Shown here: positions 53,290-62,628 of the stretch, one piece after another
How the letters are laid out: every line of letters begins with the position of its first letter
How positions within the stretch are numbered: the first letter of the stretch is position 1
Source of the DNA: Limnohabitans sp. Rim8
Lineage (GTDB): Bacteria > Pseudomonadota > Gammaproteobacteria > Burkholderiales > Burkholderiaceae_C
Reading direction: 5' to 3'
Length of the DNA: 64,000 nucleotides
Assembly: GCA_945897465.1 (NCBI GenBank)
Contig: CAMDFK010000014.1
Location: 1-64,000 of the forward strand
The notes under the pieces: generated by a model
The model's input: the letters and a program-made list of their open reading frames with translations, nothing else
The model's database searches: none
What the model was told of the DNA's origin: nothing
Made by a program: the position numbers and the translations under genes

Positions 53290-54564
53290 ATGTTTTCGCC
53301 TTCTCCATCCCACACTGACAAGCCTGTCGCCCGTCTGCCTTGGCTGGGCTTTGCCGTCGTCGGCTGTGGTGCATCGATTGCCCCACTCGACTTTGCGGTC
53401 AACATGGCATTTCCCGCCATGACCGAAGCCTTTGCCTTGGCTACAGCCGACATCCGCTGGGTGGCGGTTTGTTATGTCGTCACTTATGGCGGCCTGATGC
53501 TGTTTTGCGGCGTGCTGGGCGACCGGCTGGGGCACCTGCGTGTGTTCCGCTGGGGCTTGGTGCTGTCGGCGTTGGGCTTGGCGGCCTGTGCGGCGGCACC
53601 GGCGTATGGTTGGTTGCTGGCCGGGCGGGTTGTGCAAGGCGTCGGGGTGGCGCTGACCTTGTCCTGCGCGCCAGCCTTGGCCATGGGCTTGCTGGCCGCC
53701 GGGCAGCGCACGCAGGCGCTGTCGGTGTATGGCGCGATGTTTGCGGGGGCTGGTTTGCTGGCCCCAATGCTGGGGGGGCTGAGCATGCTGATCTGGGGTT
53801 GGGCCGGGGTGTACGGTTTTCGGGTGCCGATTGTGTTGCTGGCCTGGCTGTGCACGCCTTGGCTGGCGCGACGTCTGCGTGCGCAGACCTTGTGCGCGCC
53901 CGGTGATGCCAGCCCGGCGAGCAGCGTGCTTGGTGTGTGGGGCCTCATGCGGCGCGACGCCGATTTCGCCTGGATCAACCTGGTCAATGTGGGCGTCCAG
54001 TTTTGCAGCTTCACCGTTGCCCTGAGCTTGCCTTATGCCTTGCCTGCTGCGGGCTGGGGCGGCACCGCCACGGGGGCCATGCTGGCCCTTTGGCTTTTGG
54101 GCGTGCTGGTGGGGTCGGGCGCAGCGCCTGCGCTGCTGCGCCGCATAAGCCTGCGCGCTGCCGACCATGGGGCACAAGGGGTCATGGCCCTGGGGCTGGC
54201 CTGGATTGGTGCGGTGTCGATGGCGCAAGCCTGGCCCTTCATGGCCTTGGCCTTGTTGCTTCAGGGCGTGGGCTTGGGGGTGTTTCAGGTGGTCTACGCT
54301 GACCAGGTGGTGGCCCGTTTGCCGGACTCGGCGCGGGGCCTCTCGGGCAGTCTGACCCTGGTGACCCGTACCGTGGGCATCGTGGCCGCTGCCATGGTTT
54401 GGTTGTGGCTGATGCAATGGCTGCAAACCCAAGCTCTGGCGCAAGGGGATTCAACCCCTCAGGCCATATGGGTGGGCACGATGGGCCTCACGCTGTGGGC
54501 ATCTGGTGTGGCCTGGGTGTTGGTGGGGCTGAGTGTTTGGCGGCAGCGCAGGCGCGCGGCCTGA
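53290..54564 (+). CDS. MFS transporter
   Basis: 424 residues with about 12 predicted membrane helices. MFS loop motif GDRLGHLRVFRWGL between helices 2 and 3 and GRVVQGVGVALTLSCAPAL (motif C-like) suggest a drug/proton antiporter of the DHA class. ATG 53290 (MFSPSPSHTDK) is preferred to the upstream frame start. It converges on glk with about 27 bp between stops. The substrate is unknown. Confidence 0.85.
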   Translation: MFSPSPSHTDKPVARLPWLGFAVVGCGASIAPLDFAVNMAFPAMTEAFALATADIRWVAVCYVVTYGGLMLFCGVLGDRLGHLRVFRWGLVLSALGLAACAAAPAYGWLLAGRVVQGVGVALTLSCAPALAMGLLAAGQRTQALSVYGAMFAGAGLLAPMLGGLSMLIWGWAGVYGFRVPIVLLAWLCTPWLARRLRAQTLCAPGDASPASSVLGVWGLMRRDADFAWINLVNVGVQFCSFTVALSLPYALPAAGWGGTATGAMLALWLLGVLVGSGAAPALLRRISLRAADHGAQGVMALGLAWIGAVSMAQAWPFMALALLLQGVGLGVFQVVYADQVVARLPDSARGLSGSLTLVTRTVGIVAAAMVWLWLMQWLQTQALAQGDSTPQAIWVGTMGLTLWASGVAWVLVGLSVWRQRRRAA

Positions 54565-54591
54565 GCCAGTGCCCAGCCTGGCAGGCGGTGA

Positions 54592-55578
54592 TCAGGGCCT
54601 GGCCGCTTGCATGCCCAGCGCCGTGGCGCAGCCAATCAGGGCCGGTTGCTCGGCGCGGATCACATAGGTCGGGATGCGTTGCATGTAGCTGGCAAAGCGG
54701 CCTTTGGCCTCGAACGCAGTCCGAAAACCCGAGCGCGCGAAGTAGTCGCCCAAGCGGCCAATCACGCCACCCCCGATGTAGACGCCGCCGCGTGCCCCCA
54801 GCGTCAAGGCCAGGTTGGCAGCGGTATGGCCCAGCAGGCAGCACATGCGCTCGAGCGCTTCTTCGCAGGCCACATCTGTTGCGGCCAGGCCGCGTTCGCT
54901 CACCTGCGCAGCGGTCAGGGCTTCGGGCTCGGTGCCATTCAGAAGGCAAATGGTGCGGTATAAATTTTCCAGTCCCATGCCCGAGATGACTCGCTCGGCC
55001 GAGACATGGGGGTAGGTTTGCCACAGCACGCGCAGGATGTCGGCCTCGCGCTCGCAGCTGGGGGCCAGGCTCACATGCCCGCCTTCGCCCGCAATGGGCA
55101 CCCACTCGCCGCTGCGAGAGCGCACCAAAGACGACACGCCCAGGCCCGTGCCCGGCCCGATCAGACCTTTGGGCGCACCGTGCACCGGCTCGCCCGAGCC
55201 AATTTGTTCCAGGTCTCGGCCATTCAGTGCGGGTGCCGCCATGGCCATGGCTTCCCAGTCGTTGAGCATGAGCAAGTTGTCCAGGCCCAGCGCCAGGCGC
55301 GTGGCTTCGATGGAAAACTGCCAATCGTTGTTGGTCATCTTCAGCACATCGCCATCGATCGGGTTGGCGATCGCGATGCAGGCTTGCGCTACCTTTGGCT
55401 GCCCCACTTGCTGCAGATAGGCTTGTGCGGCGGCGGCCAGGTCGGGGTATTGGCCGGTGGGCAAAGTCAATTCGTGTGTGATGGGCTGCTGGTCGCCAAG
55501 TACCAGGGCAAACCGGGCGTTGGTGCCGCCAATGTCGCCCAGCAGGCGAGGCATGTTGGGGTGGTGTTGTGGGTTCAT
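54592..55578 (-). CDS. glk: Glucokinase
   Basis: 328 residues of the proteobacterial Glk (non-ROK) family: LLGDIGGTNARFALVLGD (phosphate loop), LLMLNDWEAMAMA (catalytic Asp), LIGPGTGLGVSSLV, EGGHVSLAP. It phosphorylates glucose with ATP. The start may be 55578 or 55554 (MPRLLGD); neither has a good ribosome site. A Gly/Val-rich lipoprotein gene ends 18 bp upstream on the same strand. Confidence 0.94.
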   Translation of the reverse strand: MNPQHHPNMPRLLGDIGGTNARFALVLGDQQPITHELTLPTGQYPDLAAAAQAYLQQVGQPKVAQACIAIANPIDGDVLKMTNNDWQFSIEATRLALGLDNLLMLNDWEAMAMAAPALNGRDLEQIGSGEPVHGAPKGLIGPGTGLGVSSLVRSRSGEWVPIAGEGGHVSLAPSCEREADILRVLWQTYPHVSAERVISGMGLENLYRTICLLNGTEPEALTAAQVSERGLAATDVACEEALERMCCLLGHTAANLALTLGARGGVYIGGGVIGRLGDYFARSGFRTAFEAKGRFASYMQRIPTYVIRAEQPALIGCATALGMQAARP

Positions 55579-55596
55579 GGTTCTGTGATCAAGGGC

Positions 55597-55941
55597 TTAT
55601 TTTTTTGGATCGTAAAGCACCCCGCCCACGCCCACTCCGCCGCCCACACTCACTGGCCCGGGTGTGCTGGCCCCCACGCCTGCGCGGCCGCTGACTTGGC
55701 CGGAGCCATTGACCCCAACCCCCACGCCCACCGGGCCGGACTGGGCATTCACCCCCGCACTCACACCGCCCGTGCCCACATTCACGCCGATCGACACACC
55801 GGGCAGGATGGGCACATTCACACCGATGCCCTCGCCTGTGTGGACGTTGCTGCAGCCGGTCAGGCCGACAGCCAGGGCCAGCCAGGCCAGAATTTTGTTC
55901 AAGGACGGGTGCGCGGCCGTGGGGTTTTGCAGAGATGTCAT
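55597..55941 (-). CDS. Gly/Val-rich putative lipoprotein
   Basis: 114 residues. A signal peptide (NKILAWLALAVGLTGCSN) has lipobox LTGC, with the lipidated Cys near residue 30. The mature part is low-complexity Gly/Val/Asn (for example GIGVNVPILPGVSIGVNVGT, then VGVGVGVNG). I know no catalytic motif. It is probably anchored to a membrane from the periplasmic side. The frame extends to 55983, but ATG 55941 gives the clean signal peptide. Confidence 0.7.
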   Translation of the reverse strand: MTSLQNPTAAHPSLNKILAWLALAVGLTGCSNVHTGEGIGVNVPILPGVSIGVNVGTGGVSAGVNAQSGPVGVGVGVNGSGQVSGRAGVGASTPGPVSVGGGVGVGGVLYDPKK

Positions 55942-56008
55942 GCGCCGATTGGACCACCTTTCAGCCGGCGATTTGTAAGCCATTGTGAACAGCGGCCCAA
56001 GGGGAAGA

Positions 56009-57976
56009 TCAGCTCAACAACGCATTCACCCGCTTCACATAAGCCGCAGGGTCTTCGGGCAAGCCACCTTCGGCCAGCAGGGCCTGGTCAAACAGGATGT
56101 GGGCCAGGTCGTGGAAGTGGACGGAGCCGTCGAGTTTTTTGACCAGCGCGTGATCGGGGTTGACTTCGAGCACGGGCTTGACTTCAGGGGCGTTTTGCCC
56201 GGCTTGTTTGAGCATGCGGGCCAGTTGCATGCTCATGCCGTCGTCGGTCACCACCAGGCAGGCGGGGCTGTCGACCAGGCGGCTGGTCACGCGCACGTCT
56301 TCGGCTTTGTCTTTGAGCGCTTCCTTGAGCTTGGCCAGCACGGGCTTGAAGGTTTCGGCCGCGTCTTCGGCGGCTTTCTTTTCTTCTTCGTCTTGCAACT
56401 TGCCCAGGTCAAACGCGCCCTTGGCCACGCTTTGCAGCGGGGTGCCGTCGAACTCGTGCACAAAGTTGAGCGCCCACTCGTCCACGCGGTCGGTCATCAG
56501 CAGCACTTCGATGCCTTTTTTCTTGAAGACTTCGAGCTGTGGGCTGTTCTTGGCCGCGGCCAAGGTGTCGGCGGTGATGTAGTAAATCGCGTCCTGGCCT
56601 TCTTTCATGCGGGCTTTGTAATCGGCAAAGCTGACGCTCACGGTGTCGCTGGCGGTCGATGCAAAACGCAGCAGCTTGGACAGACGGTCCTTGTTGCCAA
56701 AGTCTTCGCCCAGGCCTTCTTTGAGCACCGCGCCGAACTCGGCGTAGAACTTGGTGTACTGGCCGACCTTGGCTTTGTCTTCGTCGCTGAGAACGTCCGT
56801 GACTTCTGCAGAGGCTTCCGGCGCTTTGTCGTGCTTCGCCAAGTCTTCCAGCATCGACAGCACACGCTTGGTGCAGCCTTCGCGGATGGCTTTCACGTCG
56901 CGGCTTTCTTGCAGCAGCTCGCGGCTCACGTTCAGCGGCAGGTCGGCCGAGTCCACCACACCTTTCACAAAACGCAGGTAGCTGGGCACCAGCGCTTCGG
57001 CGTCGTCCATGATGAACACGCGCTTGACGTACAACTTGATGCCCGCCTTCTTGTCGCGGTTCCACAGGTCGTGCGGGGCTTTGGATGGGATGTAGAGCAG
57101 CTGGGTGTACTCGGTGCTGCCTTCCACGCGGTTGTGGGTCCAGGTCAGCGGTGCTTCAAAGTCGCGGCTGATCTGTTTGTAGAAGTCGGCGTACTGCTCG
57201 TCGCTGATGTCTTTCTTGGGGCGGGTCCACAAAGCGCTGGCTTTGTTGATGGTTTCCCACTCGCCGGTCTTGACCATGCCGCCGGGTTTGCGGCCACCGT
57301 TTTCATCGTTCGGGTCGATCAGCTCGCCGTCTTTCCATTCTTCCTTTTCCATCAAGATGGGCAAGCTGATGTGGTCGGAGTATTTGCCGACGATTTCTTT
57401 GAGCTTCCAGGTGTTGGCGTATTCCAGCGCTTCTTCACGCAGGTGCAGGATCACGCTGGTGCCGCGTTCGGCGCGGGTGATGGTCTCGACCTCGAAGTCG
57501 CCCGTGCCGCCGCTGATCCAGCGCACGCCCTCGGCCGCTGCAGCGCCTGCACGGCGGGTCTCGACGGTGATCTTGTCGGCCACGATGAAGCCCGAATAAA
57601 AACCCACGCCGAACTGGCCGATCAGCTGCGCGTCCGACTTCTGGTCGCCGCTCAGCTTGCTCATGAAGTCCTTGGTGCCGCTCTTGGCGATTGTGCCCAG
57701 GTGGTCAATCGCTTCTTGCGCCGTCATGCCGATGCCGTTGTCGGTGATGGTGAGTGTCTTGGCGGCTTTGTCAAAGGATAGGCGCACTTGCAAATCGGGC
57801 GTGTCTTCGTACAGGCCGTTGTTGTTCAGCGCTTCAAAACGCAACTTGTCGCAAGCGTCCGAGGCGTTGGAGATCAGTTCGCGCAGAAAAATCTCTTGGT
57901 TGGAGTACAGCGAGTGGGTGACCAGGTGCAACAGTTGTGCGACTTCGGCCTGAAAGGCATGGGTTTGTTTGCTCAT
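56009..57976 (-). CDS. htpG: Chaperone protein HtpG (Hsp90)
   Basis: 655 residues. N-terminal GHKL ATPase: [51 protein letters not shown]. The middle and C-terminal dimerisation domains are complete ([19 protein letters not shown]). It is an ATP-dependent cytosolic chaperone. No sigma-32 promoter was looked for in detail in the 80 bp upstream, which contain a terminator of the preceding gene. Confidence 0.98.
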   Translation of the reverse strand: MSKQTHAFQAEVAQLLHLVTHSLYSNQEIFLRELISNASDACDKLRFEALNNNGLYEDTPDLQVRLSFDKAAKTLTITDNGIGMTAQEAIDHLGTIAKSGTKDFMSKLSGDQKSDAQLIGQFGVGFYSGFIVADKITVETRRAGAAAAEGVRWISGGTGDFEVETITRAERGTSVILHLREEALEYANTWKLKEIVGKYSDHISLPILMEKEEWKDGELIDPNDENGGRKPGGMVKTGEWETINKASALWTRPKKDISDEQYADFYKQISRDFEAPLTWTHNRVEGSTEYTQLLYIPSKAPHDLWNRDKKAGIKLYVKRVFIMDDAEALVPSYLRFVKGVVDSADLPLNVSRELLQESRDVKAIREGCTKRVLSMLEDLAKHDKAPEASAEVTDVLSDEDKAKVGQYTKFYAEFGAVLKEGLGEDFGNKDRLSKLLRFASTASDTVSVSFADYKARMKEGQDAIYYITADTLAAAKNSPQLEVFKKKGIEVLLMTDRVDEWALNFVHEFDGTPLQSVAKGAFDLGKLQDEEEKKAAEDAAETFKPVLAKLKEALKDKAEDVRVTSRLVDSPACLVVTDDGMSMQLARMLKQAGQNAPEVKPVLEVNPDHALVKKLDGSVHFHDLAHILFDQALLAEGGLPEDPAAYVKRVNALLS

Positions 57977-57999
57977 ATCAATTCAACAGGTAAAAACAA

Positions 58000-58035
58000 A
58001 AGATCAAAAAACCAAAACGCCCCACAGTTGGGGGT
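58000..58035 (-). terminator. Terminator of the pseudouridine synthase gene
   Basis: On the minus strand CCCCA-ACTG-TGGGG is followed by a T-rich run (CGTTTTGGTTTTTTG). It lies just downstream of the pseudouridine synthase and upstream of htpG. Confidence 0.5.
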
Positions 58036-58056
58036 GTCTGGCGGGGTTTCAAGGGG

Positions 58057-59010
58057 TCAGAACGATTCGTTCGGCCCCAAATAGCGCCATGTACCCGCGG
58101 GCATTTGCCCCAGTTGCACATTGCCCATGCGGATGCGCTTGAGGCCCACGACTTTCAGGCCGACTTGTTCGCACATGCGGCGGATTTGGCGCTTTTTGCC
58201 TTCGGTCAGCACAAAGCGCAATTGCTCGGGGTTTTGCCAGTCGACTTTGGCGGGCTTGAGGGGTTTGCCGTCCAGGCTCAGCCCGTGGCGAAGGCGCTCG
58301 AGCAGCGCCTTGGGGAACACGGCTTGCACGTTGGCGCTCACCCGGTCGAAGTCGCCAATGGTGGTGAGTTGGTTGGCCTTGCCGCCATAGGTGGCCGAAG
58401 CGGCCGTGGCGGCAGCGGTGTTTTCGTGTCCGGTATAGGCCACGCGCACCAAATACTCTTTCTCCATATCGGCGTCTTCACCGATCAGTTGACGCGCCAC
58501 GCGGCCGTCTTGCGTCAGCACCAAGAGGCCGGTGGAGTCGATATCGAGGCGCCCAGCCGGGGCCAAGCCGCGCAGGTGCGGCGGGGTGAAGCGCAGCTTG
58601 GACGGGTCGCCGCCCCAATGGCTGCGTGGGTTGATCAGGGTGATGGCAGGTTCGTGCCCGTCTTCGGCCTGGCCGCTCACATAGCCCATGGGCTTGTGCA
58701 AAAGAATAGTCACTTGCCGCTCTTGTTGCTGCTCTGCAGCTTTGTCGATGGTGATGCGGTCCGACAGCGTGACCTGTTGGCCCATGGTGGCGGGTTGGCC
58801 GTTGACCATCACCCAGCCTTGTTCGATCCAGGCATCGGCTTCGCGGCGCGAGCACATGCGCAGCTCGGCCATGCGTTTGTTCAGGCGCGAGGTGCCGCTG
58901 GGCGCAGCGGAGTCGCCTTTGCCCTCAGGGCGAGGGGCGCGTTTGAAGGCGGGGGGCTGGGTCATGGGCGTGAAGGGTACAGATAAGGGGCGGGTCGTCT
59001 GGCTGCCCAT
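58057..59010 (-). CDS. Pseudouridine synthase, RluF/RluB-like
   Basis: 317 residues. An S4 domain ([20 protein letters not shown]) is followed by the RsuA/RluB core: [32 protein letters not shown] (catalytic Asp) and [19 protein letters not shown]. It isomerises a uridine in 23S rRNA (RluF-type position likely) or 16S rRNA. GAGGGACA precedes ATG 59010, so this start is preferred to 58965. It lies downstream of the Crp/Fnr gene on the same strand with a 17-bp gap, possibly co-transcribed. Confidence 0.9.
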   Translation of the reverse strand: MGSQTTRPLSVPFTPMTQPPAFKRAPRPEGKGDSAAPSGTSRLNKRMAELRMCSRREADAWIEQGWVMVNGQPATMGQQVTLSDRITIDKAAEQQQERQVTILLHKPMGYVSGQAEDGHEPAITLINPRSHWGGDPSKLRFTPPHLRGLAPAGRLDIDSTGLLVLTQDGRVARQLIGEDADMEKEYLVRVAYTGHENTAAATAASATYGGKANQLTTIGDFDRVSANVQAVFPKALLERLRHGLSLDGKPLKPAKVDWQNPEQLRFVLTEGKKRQIRRMCEQVGLKVVGLKRIRMGNVQLGQMPAGTWRYLGPNESF

Positions 59011-59027
59011 TGTCCCTCTTTTGCAAC

Positions 59028-59735
59028 TCAAAACTGGGCCGTGCGCAGACCCTGCAAATCCAGAATGCGCAGCCCACCGTATTCGATGCGAATGAGCTGG
59101 CGCGCTTCGAGCACGCGCAGCGCTTCGTTCACGCGCTGGCGCGACAGGCCCACCAAATAGGCCAGCTCTTGCTGGGTGATGCGCAGCACCTCGCCCACGC
59201 CGGAAAACAGCACCGGGTTGAACAAGGTGGCCAGGTGCCGGGCCAGGCGCAGCTCCGGGTTGGTCATGCGGTCGAGCTCGCGAGCCGCGATGAATTGGCC
59301 CAGCCGCTCGTTGAGCTGCTGCATGATGAAGCGGTTGAAACCCAGCGAGTGGTTGATCAGCCAATGGAAGGTCTCCAACGGCAGGCCCGCCACCACGCTG
59401 GGGCGCAGGGGTTGGATGTTGTAGCGGTAGACCTCGCGCTTGAGCGCAGTGCCTTCGCCAAACCAGCCGCCGGGCGGCACGCCGGTGAAAGTCATGGTCT
59501 GGCCGCTCTCGTTGTCGGTGCTCATTTTGAGCAAGCCCGAGATCACGCCAAACCAGTAGGTCACGGGGCGGCCCACCCGGCACACGTAGTCGCCCACCTG
59601 CGGGTCGCTCACCACCAGTTGCGGGACGATCTCTTCCCGCTCTTGGGCTTGCAAAAGGTTCAGCCACGGGATCATCTGAAGCTCTGAATCGGTGGGGGCG
59701 CGGCGGCGCTGATAAACGCTGATTTCTGAGGCCAT
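59028..59735 (-). CDS. Crp/Fnr-family transcriptional regulator
   Basis: 235 residues. A cyclic-nucleotide-like domain ([39 protein letters not shown]) precedes a Crp-type HTH ([40 protein letters not shown]). No N-terminal Fe-S cysteine cluster is visible, so it is probably not an oxygen-sensing Fnr; the ligand is unknown. ATG 59735 is chosen. It is divergent from the acyl-CoA ligase-liv cluster, with a perfect palindrome at 59791 between them. Confidence 0.88.
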   Translation of the reverse strand: MASEISVYQRRRAPTDSELQMIPWLNLLQAQEREEIVPQLVVSDPQVGDYVCRVGRPVTYWFGVISGLLKMSTDNESGQTMTFTGVPPGGWFGEGTALKREVYRYNIQPLRPSVVAGLPLETFHWLINHSLGFNRFIMQQLNERLGQFIAARELDRMTNPELRLARHLATLFNPVLFSGVGEVLRITQQELAYLVGLSRQRVNEALRVLEARQLIRIEYGGLRILDLQGLRTAQF

Positions 59736-59790
59736 ATTGGAAGTGATGCTTGTCAGCAATCGGTCAGCAGGGCTAGGGGTCTTCCCTGAA

Positions 59791-59808
59791 TTGTCGTCCA
59801 AACGACAA
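59791..59808. promoter_or_regulatory. Perfect inverted repeat between Crp/Fnr gene and acyl-CoA ligase gene
   Basis: TTGTCGT-CCAA-ACGACAA is a 7-bp perfect inverted repeat with a 4-bp spacer, the expected geometry for a dimeric HTH regulator. Its centre is about 65 bp from the regulator start and 91 bp from the ligase start. Likely an operator for the adjacent Crp/Fnr protein (inference). Confidence 0.6.
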
Positions 59809-59890
59809 CTTAACGTCAAATGAGTGCCTAACATCTCCATTGGTTCTGTCGCATTGCGTCCAATGCACCGTTTTGGAGTCAGGTCAGGTC

Positions 59891-61837
59891 ATGCAAACAA
59901 CGTTCCCCCGTTTGATGCTCAAGCACGCTGCCGAGCGCCCTACGGCGCCCGCATTGCGCGAGAAGGAATATGGCATTTGGCAAACCACCAGCTGGTCGGA
60001 TTTGGCCAGTTTGGTCCAGTCTGTGGCCTGTGGTTTGCACCAGGCGGGTTTGCAGCGCGGCGAGCACCTGATCGTGGTGGGCTCCAACCGTCCACGCCTG
60101 TACGCCACCATGCTGGCCGCACAGTCGCTGGGTGCGATTCCTGTGCCGTTGTACCAAGATGCCGCCGCCGCCGAATGCGTGTTTCCCATCACCAACGCCG
60201 AAGTGCGCTTTGCCGTGGTGGAAGACCAAGAACAGGTCGACAAGATGCTGGAAGTGCGCGAGCAGTGCCCACAGCTGACCCACATTTACTACGACGATCC
60301 ACGCGGCCTGCGCAAGTACACCGAAGACGGTTTGGGCTCGCTCGAGGAGCTGATTGCCGCAGGCGGGGTGTTTGCCCAGCAGCACCCCCAGTTTTTCAGT
60401 GACGAGGTTGGCAAAGCCAATTGGACCGATGTGGCGGCCATGTTTTTCACATCGGGCACCACGGGCAACCCCAAGGGGGTGGTGCACACACACAGCTCCC
60501 TGATCGACCGCGCCCAAGCAGGCGCCGAGTTCGACAAGCTCACCAGTGCCGAAGACGTGCTCGCTTACATGCCGCCGGCTTGGATTGGCCAGAACATCTT
60601 CAGCTACGCACAGTGGCTGGTGTGCGGCTATGTGGTGAACTGCCCCGAATCATCGGCCACGGTGACCATCGACCTGAAAGAAATTGGCCCCACCTATTAC
60701 TTTGCCCCGCCTCGCGTGTTCGAGGGCATGCTGACCAGTGTGATGATCCGCATGGAAGACGCGGGCAGTTTCAAGCGCAAGCTGTTTCACTACTTCATGG
60801 GTGTGGCTAAAAAAGTGGGGCCCACCTTGATGGACGGCCAGTCGGTGGGTTTCTTGGACCGCATCCTTTACGGGCTGGGAAACTTCATGGTGTACGGCCC
60901 TTTGCGCAACAACATGGGTTTCAGCCGCGTTCGTGTGGCTTACACCGCGGGCGAGGCCATTGGCCCGGATCTTTTTACATTCTTCCGCTCCATTGGTGTG
61001 AACATCAAGCAGTTGTATGGTTCCACCGAAACCGCCGTGTTTGTGTGCCTGCAGCCCGATAACCAAGCGCGTGCCGACACCGTGGGCGTGCCGTGCAAAG
61101 GGGTTGAAATCAAGGTGGCTGACAACGGCGAGATCCTGGTCAAGTCACCGGGTTTGCTCAAGGGTTATTACAAAAACCAGAAGGCCACCGACGAGGTATT
61201 GACGGCCGATGGCTGGTACCACACCAGCGATGCGGGTTTCATTGATTCCCACGGTCACCTGAAGATCATCGACCGCGTCAAAGACGTGGGCCGCATCCAG
61301 GGCGGTGCCAACGACGGCGCGATGTTTGCGCCCAAATATGTCGAGAACAAGCTCAAGTTTTTCCCGCACATCAAAGAGGTGGTGGCTTACGGCGACCAGC
61401 GCGAAAAAGTGTGTGTGATGCTCAACATCGACTTTGACGCTGTGGGCAATTGGGCCGAACGGCGCAACCTGCCCTATGCCGGCTACACAGACTTGGCTCA
61501 AAAGGCAGAGGTGTATCAGCTGATTCAAGAGTGCGTGGAAAAGGTCAACGCTGATTTGGCCGAAGACGCCTTGCTGGCGGGCAGTCAGGTCAGCCGTTTC
61601 TTGGTCTTGCACAAAGAGCTGGACGCCGATGACGGCGAGTTGACCCGCACCAACAAGGTTCGCCGCGGCTTCATAGCCGACAAATACAAACCTTTGGTGG
61701 ATGGCCTGTACGAGGGCAAAGCCGAGCAGTTCATCGAGACCGTGGTGAAGTTTGAAGACGGTCGCACCGGCAGCGTCAGCGCCACGCTCAAGATCATGGA
61801 CGCCAAGACGTTCACCCCCGTGAAAGCCGCAGCATGA
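59891..61837 (+). CDS. AMP-dependent acyl-CoA synthetase (long-chain type)
   Basis: 648 residues in the adenylate-forming family: MFFTSGTTGNPKGVVHTHSS (P-loop), QLYGSTETAVFVCLQ, DGWYHTSDAGFIDSHGHLKI and DRVKDVGRIQGG. It activates a carboxylic acid to its CoA thioester. ATG 59891 gives the normal start. Its last codons overlap livG by 4 bp, so acid activation is coupled to an import system; similar ligase-liv clusters occur widely in Burkholderiales and suggest uptake of an aromatic, fatty or branched acid. Confidence 0.92.
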   Translation: MQTTFPRLMLKHAAERPTAPALREKEYGIWQTTSWSDLASLVQSVACGLHQAGLQRGEHLIVVGSNRPRLYATMLAAQSLGAIPVPLYQDAAAAECVFPITNAEVRFAVVEDQEQVDKMLEVREQCPQLTHIYYDDPRGLRKYTEDGLGSLEELIAAGGVFAQQHPQFFSDEVGKANWTDVAAMFFTSGTTGNPKGVVHTHSSLIDRAQAGAEFDKLTSAEDVLAYMPPAWIGQNIFSYAQWLVCGYVVNCPESSATVTIDLKEIGPTYYFAPPRVFEGMLTSVMIRMEDAGSFKRKLFHYFMGVAKKVGPTLMDGQSVGFLDRILYGLGNFMVYGPLRNNMGFSRVRVAYTAGEAIGPDLFTFFRSIGVNIKQLYGSTETAVFVCLQPDNQARADTVGVPCKGVEIKVADNGEILVKSPGLLKGYYKNQKATDEVLTADGWYHTSDAGFIDSHGHLKIIDRVKDVGRIQGGANDGAMFAPKYVENKLKFFPHIKEVVAYGDQREKVCVMLNIDFDAVGNWAERRNLPYAGYTDLAQKAEVYQLIQECVEKVNADLAEDALLAGSQVSRFLVLHKELDADDGELTRTNKVRRGFIADKYKPLVDGLYEGKAEQFIETVVKFEDGRTGSVSATLKIMDAKTFTPVKAAA

Positions 61838-62616
61838 CCAAGAAAATCGGCGACGTCATCCTGGACGTCAACAACATCAGTTTGCGATTCGGCGGTGTGA
61901 AGGCACTGACCGATATCTCGTTTGACGTGCGTGAGCATGAGGTTCGCGCCATCATCGGCCCCAACGGTGCCGGGAAAAGCTCGATGCTCAACTGCATCAA
62001 TGGCGTTTACCAGCCCCAAGAGGGCAGCATCACCTTCCGAGGTCAAAAGTTCTCCCACATGAACAGCCGTCAGGTGGCCGAGATGGGCATTGCCCGCACG
62101 TTCCAGAACCTGGCTTTGTTCAAGGGCATGAGCGTGATCGACAACATCATGACCGGCCGCAACCTGCACATCAAAAGCAATTTGTTCATGCAGGCCTTGC
62201 GCATAGGGCCCGCACAGCGCGAGGAAGAGAAGCACCGCGAATTCGTCGAGCACATCGTCGACTTTCTGGAGATCCAGGCCTTCCGCAAGACGCCTGTGGG
62301 CCAGTTGCCTTATGGCTTGCAAAAGCGGGTCGATCTGGGCCGCGCTCTGGCCATGGAGCCTCAAGTGCTGTTGCTGGACGAGCCGATGGCCGGTATGAAC
62401 ATGGAAGAAAAGCAGGACATGTGCCGCTTCATTCTGGATGTGAACGACGAGTTCGGTTCGACCATCGTGCTGATTGAGCATGACATGGGCGTGGTGATGG
62501 ACATTTCGGACCGTGTGGTGGTGCTGGATTACGGCAAAAAAATCGGCGACGGGACCCCCGAAGAAGTGCGCAACAACGAAGACGTGATCAGTGCCTATCT
62601 GGGCACGAGCCACTGA
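61834..62616 (+). CDS. livG: Branched-chain amino acid-type ABC transporter ATP-binding protein (LivG)
   Basis: 260 residues. Walker A IIGPNGAGKSSMLNC, Q-loop ARTFQNLALFKGMSV and Walker B VLLLDEPMAGMNMEE, followed by LIEHDMGVVMDISDRVVVLD. LivG/HAAT-type ATPases energise import of hydrophobic amino acids or organic acids. Its signature motif PYGLQKRVDLGRAL departs from the usual LSGGQ, as in LivG proteins. It overlaps the acyl-CoA ligase by 4 bp and is followed by livH 12 bp later. Confidence 0.93.
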   Translation: MTKKIGDVILDVNNISLRFGGVKALTDISFDVREHEVRAIIGPNGAGKSSMLNCINGVYQPQEGSITFRGQKFSHMNSRQVAEMGIARTFQNLALFKGMSVIDNIMTGRNLHIKSNLFMQALRIGPAQREEEKHREFVEHIVDFLEIQAFRKTPVGQLPYGLQKRVDLGRALAMEPQVLLLDEPMAGMNMEEKQDMCRFILDVNDEFGSTIVLIEHDMGVVMDISDRVVVLDYGKKIGDGTPEEVRNNEDVISAYLGTSH

Positions 62617-62628
62617 GGAGAACAAGAC

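Noticed and set aside
55985-57781. Plus-strand open frame of 598 codons opposite htpG
   Set aside because: htpG on the minus strand has complete Hsp90 motifs; the antisense frame has none.
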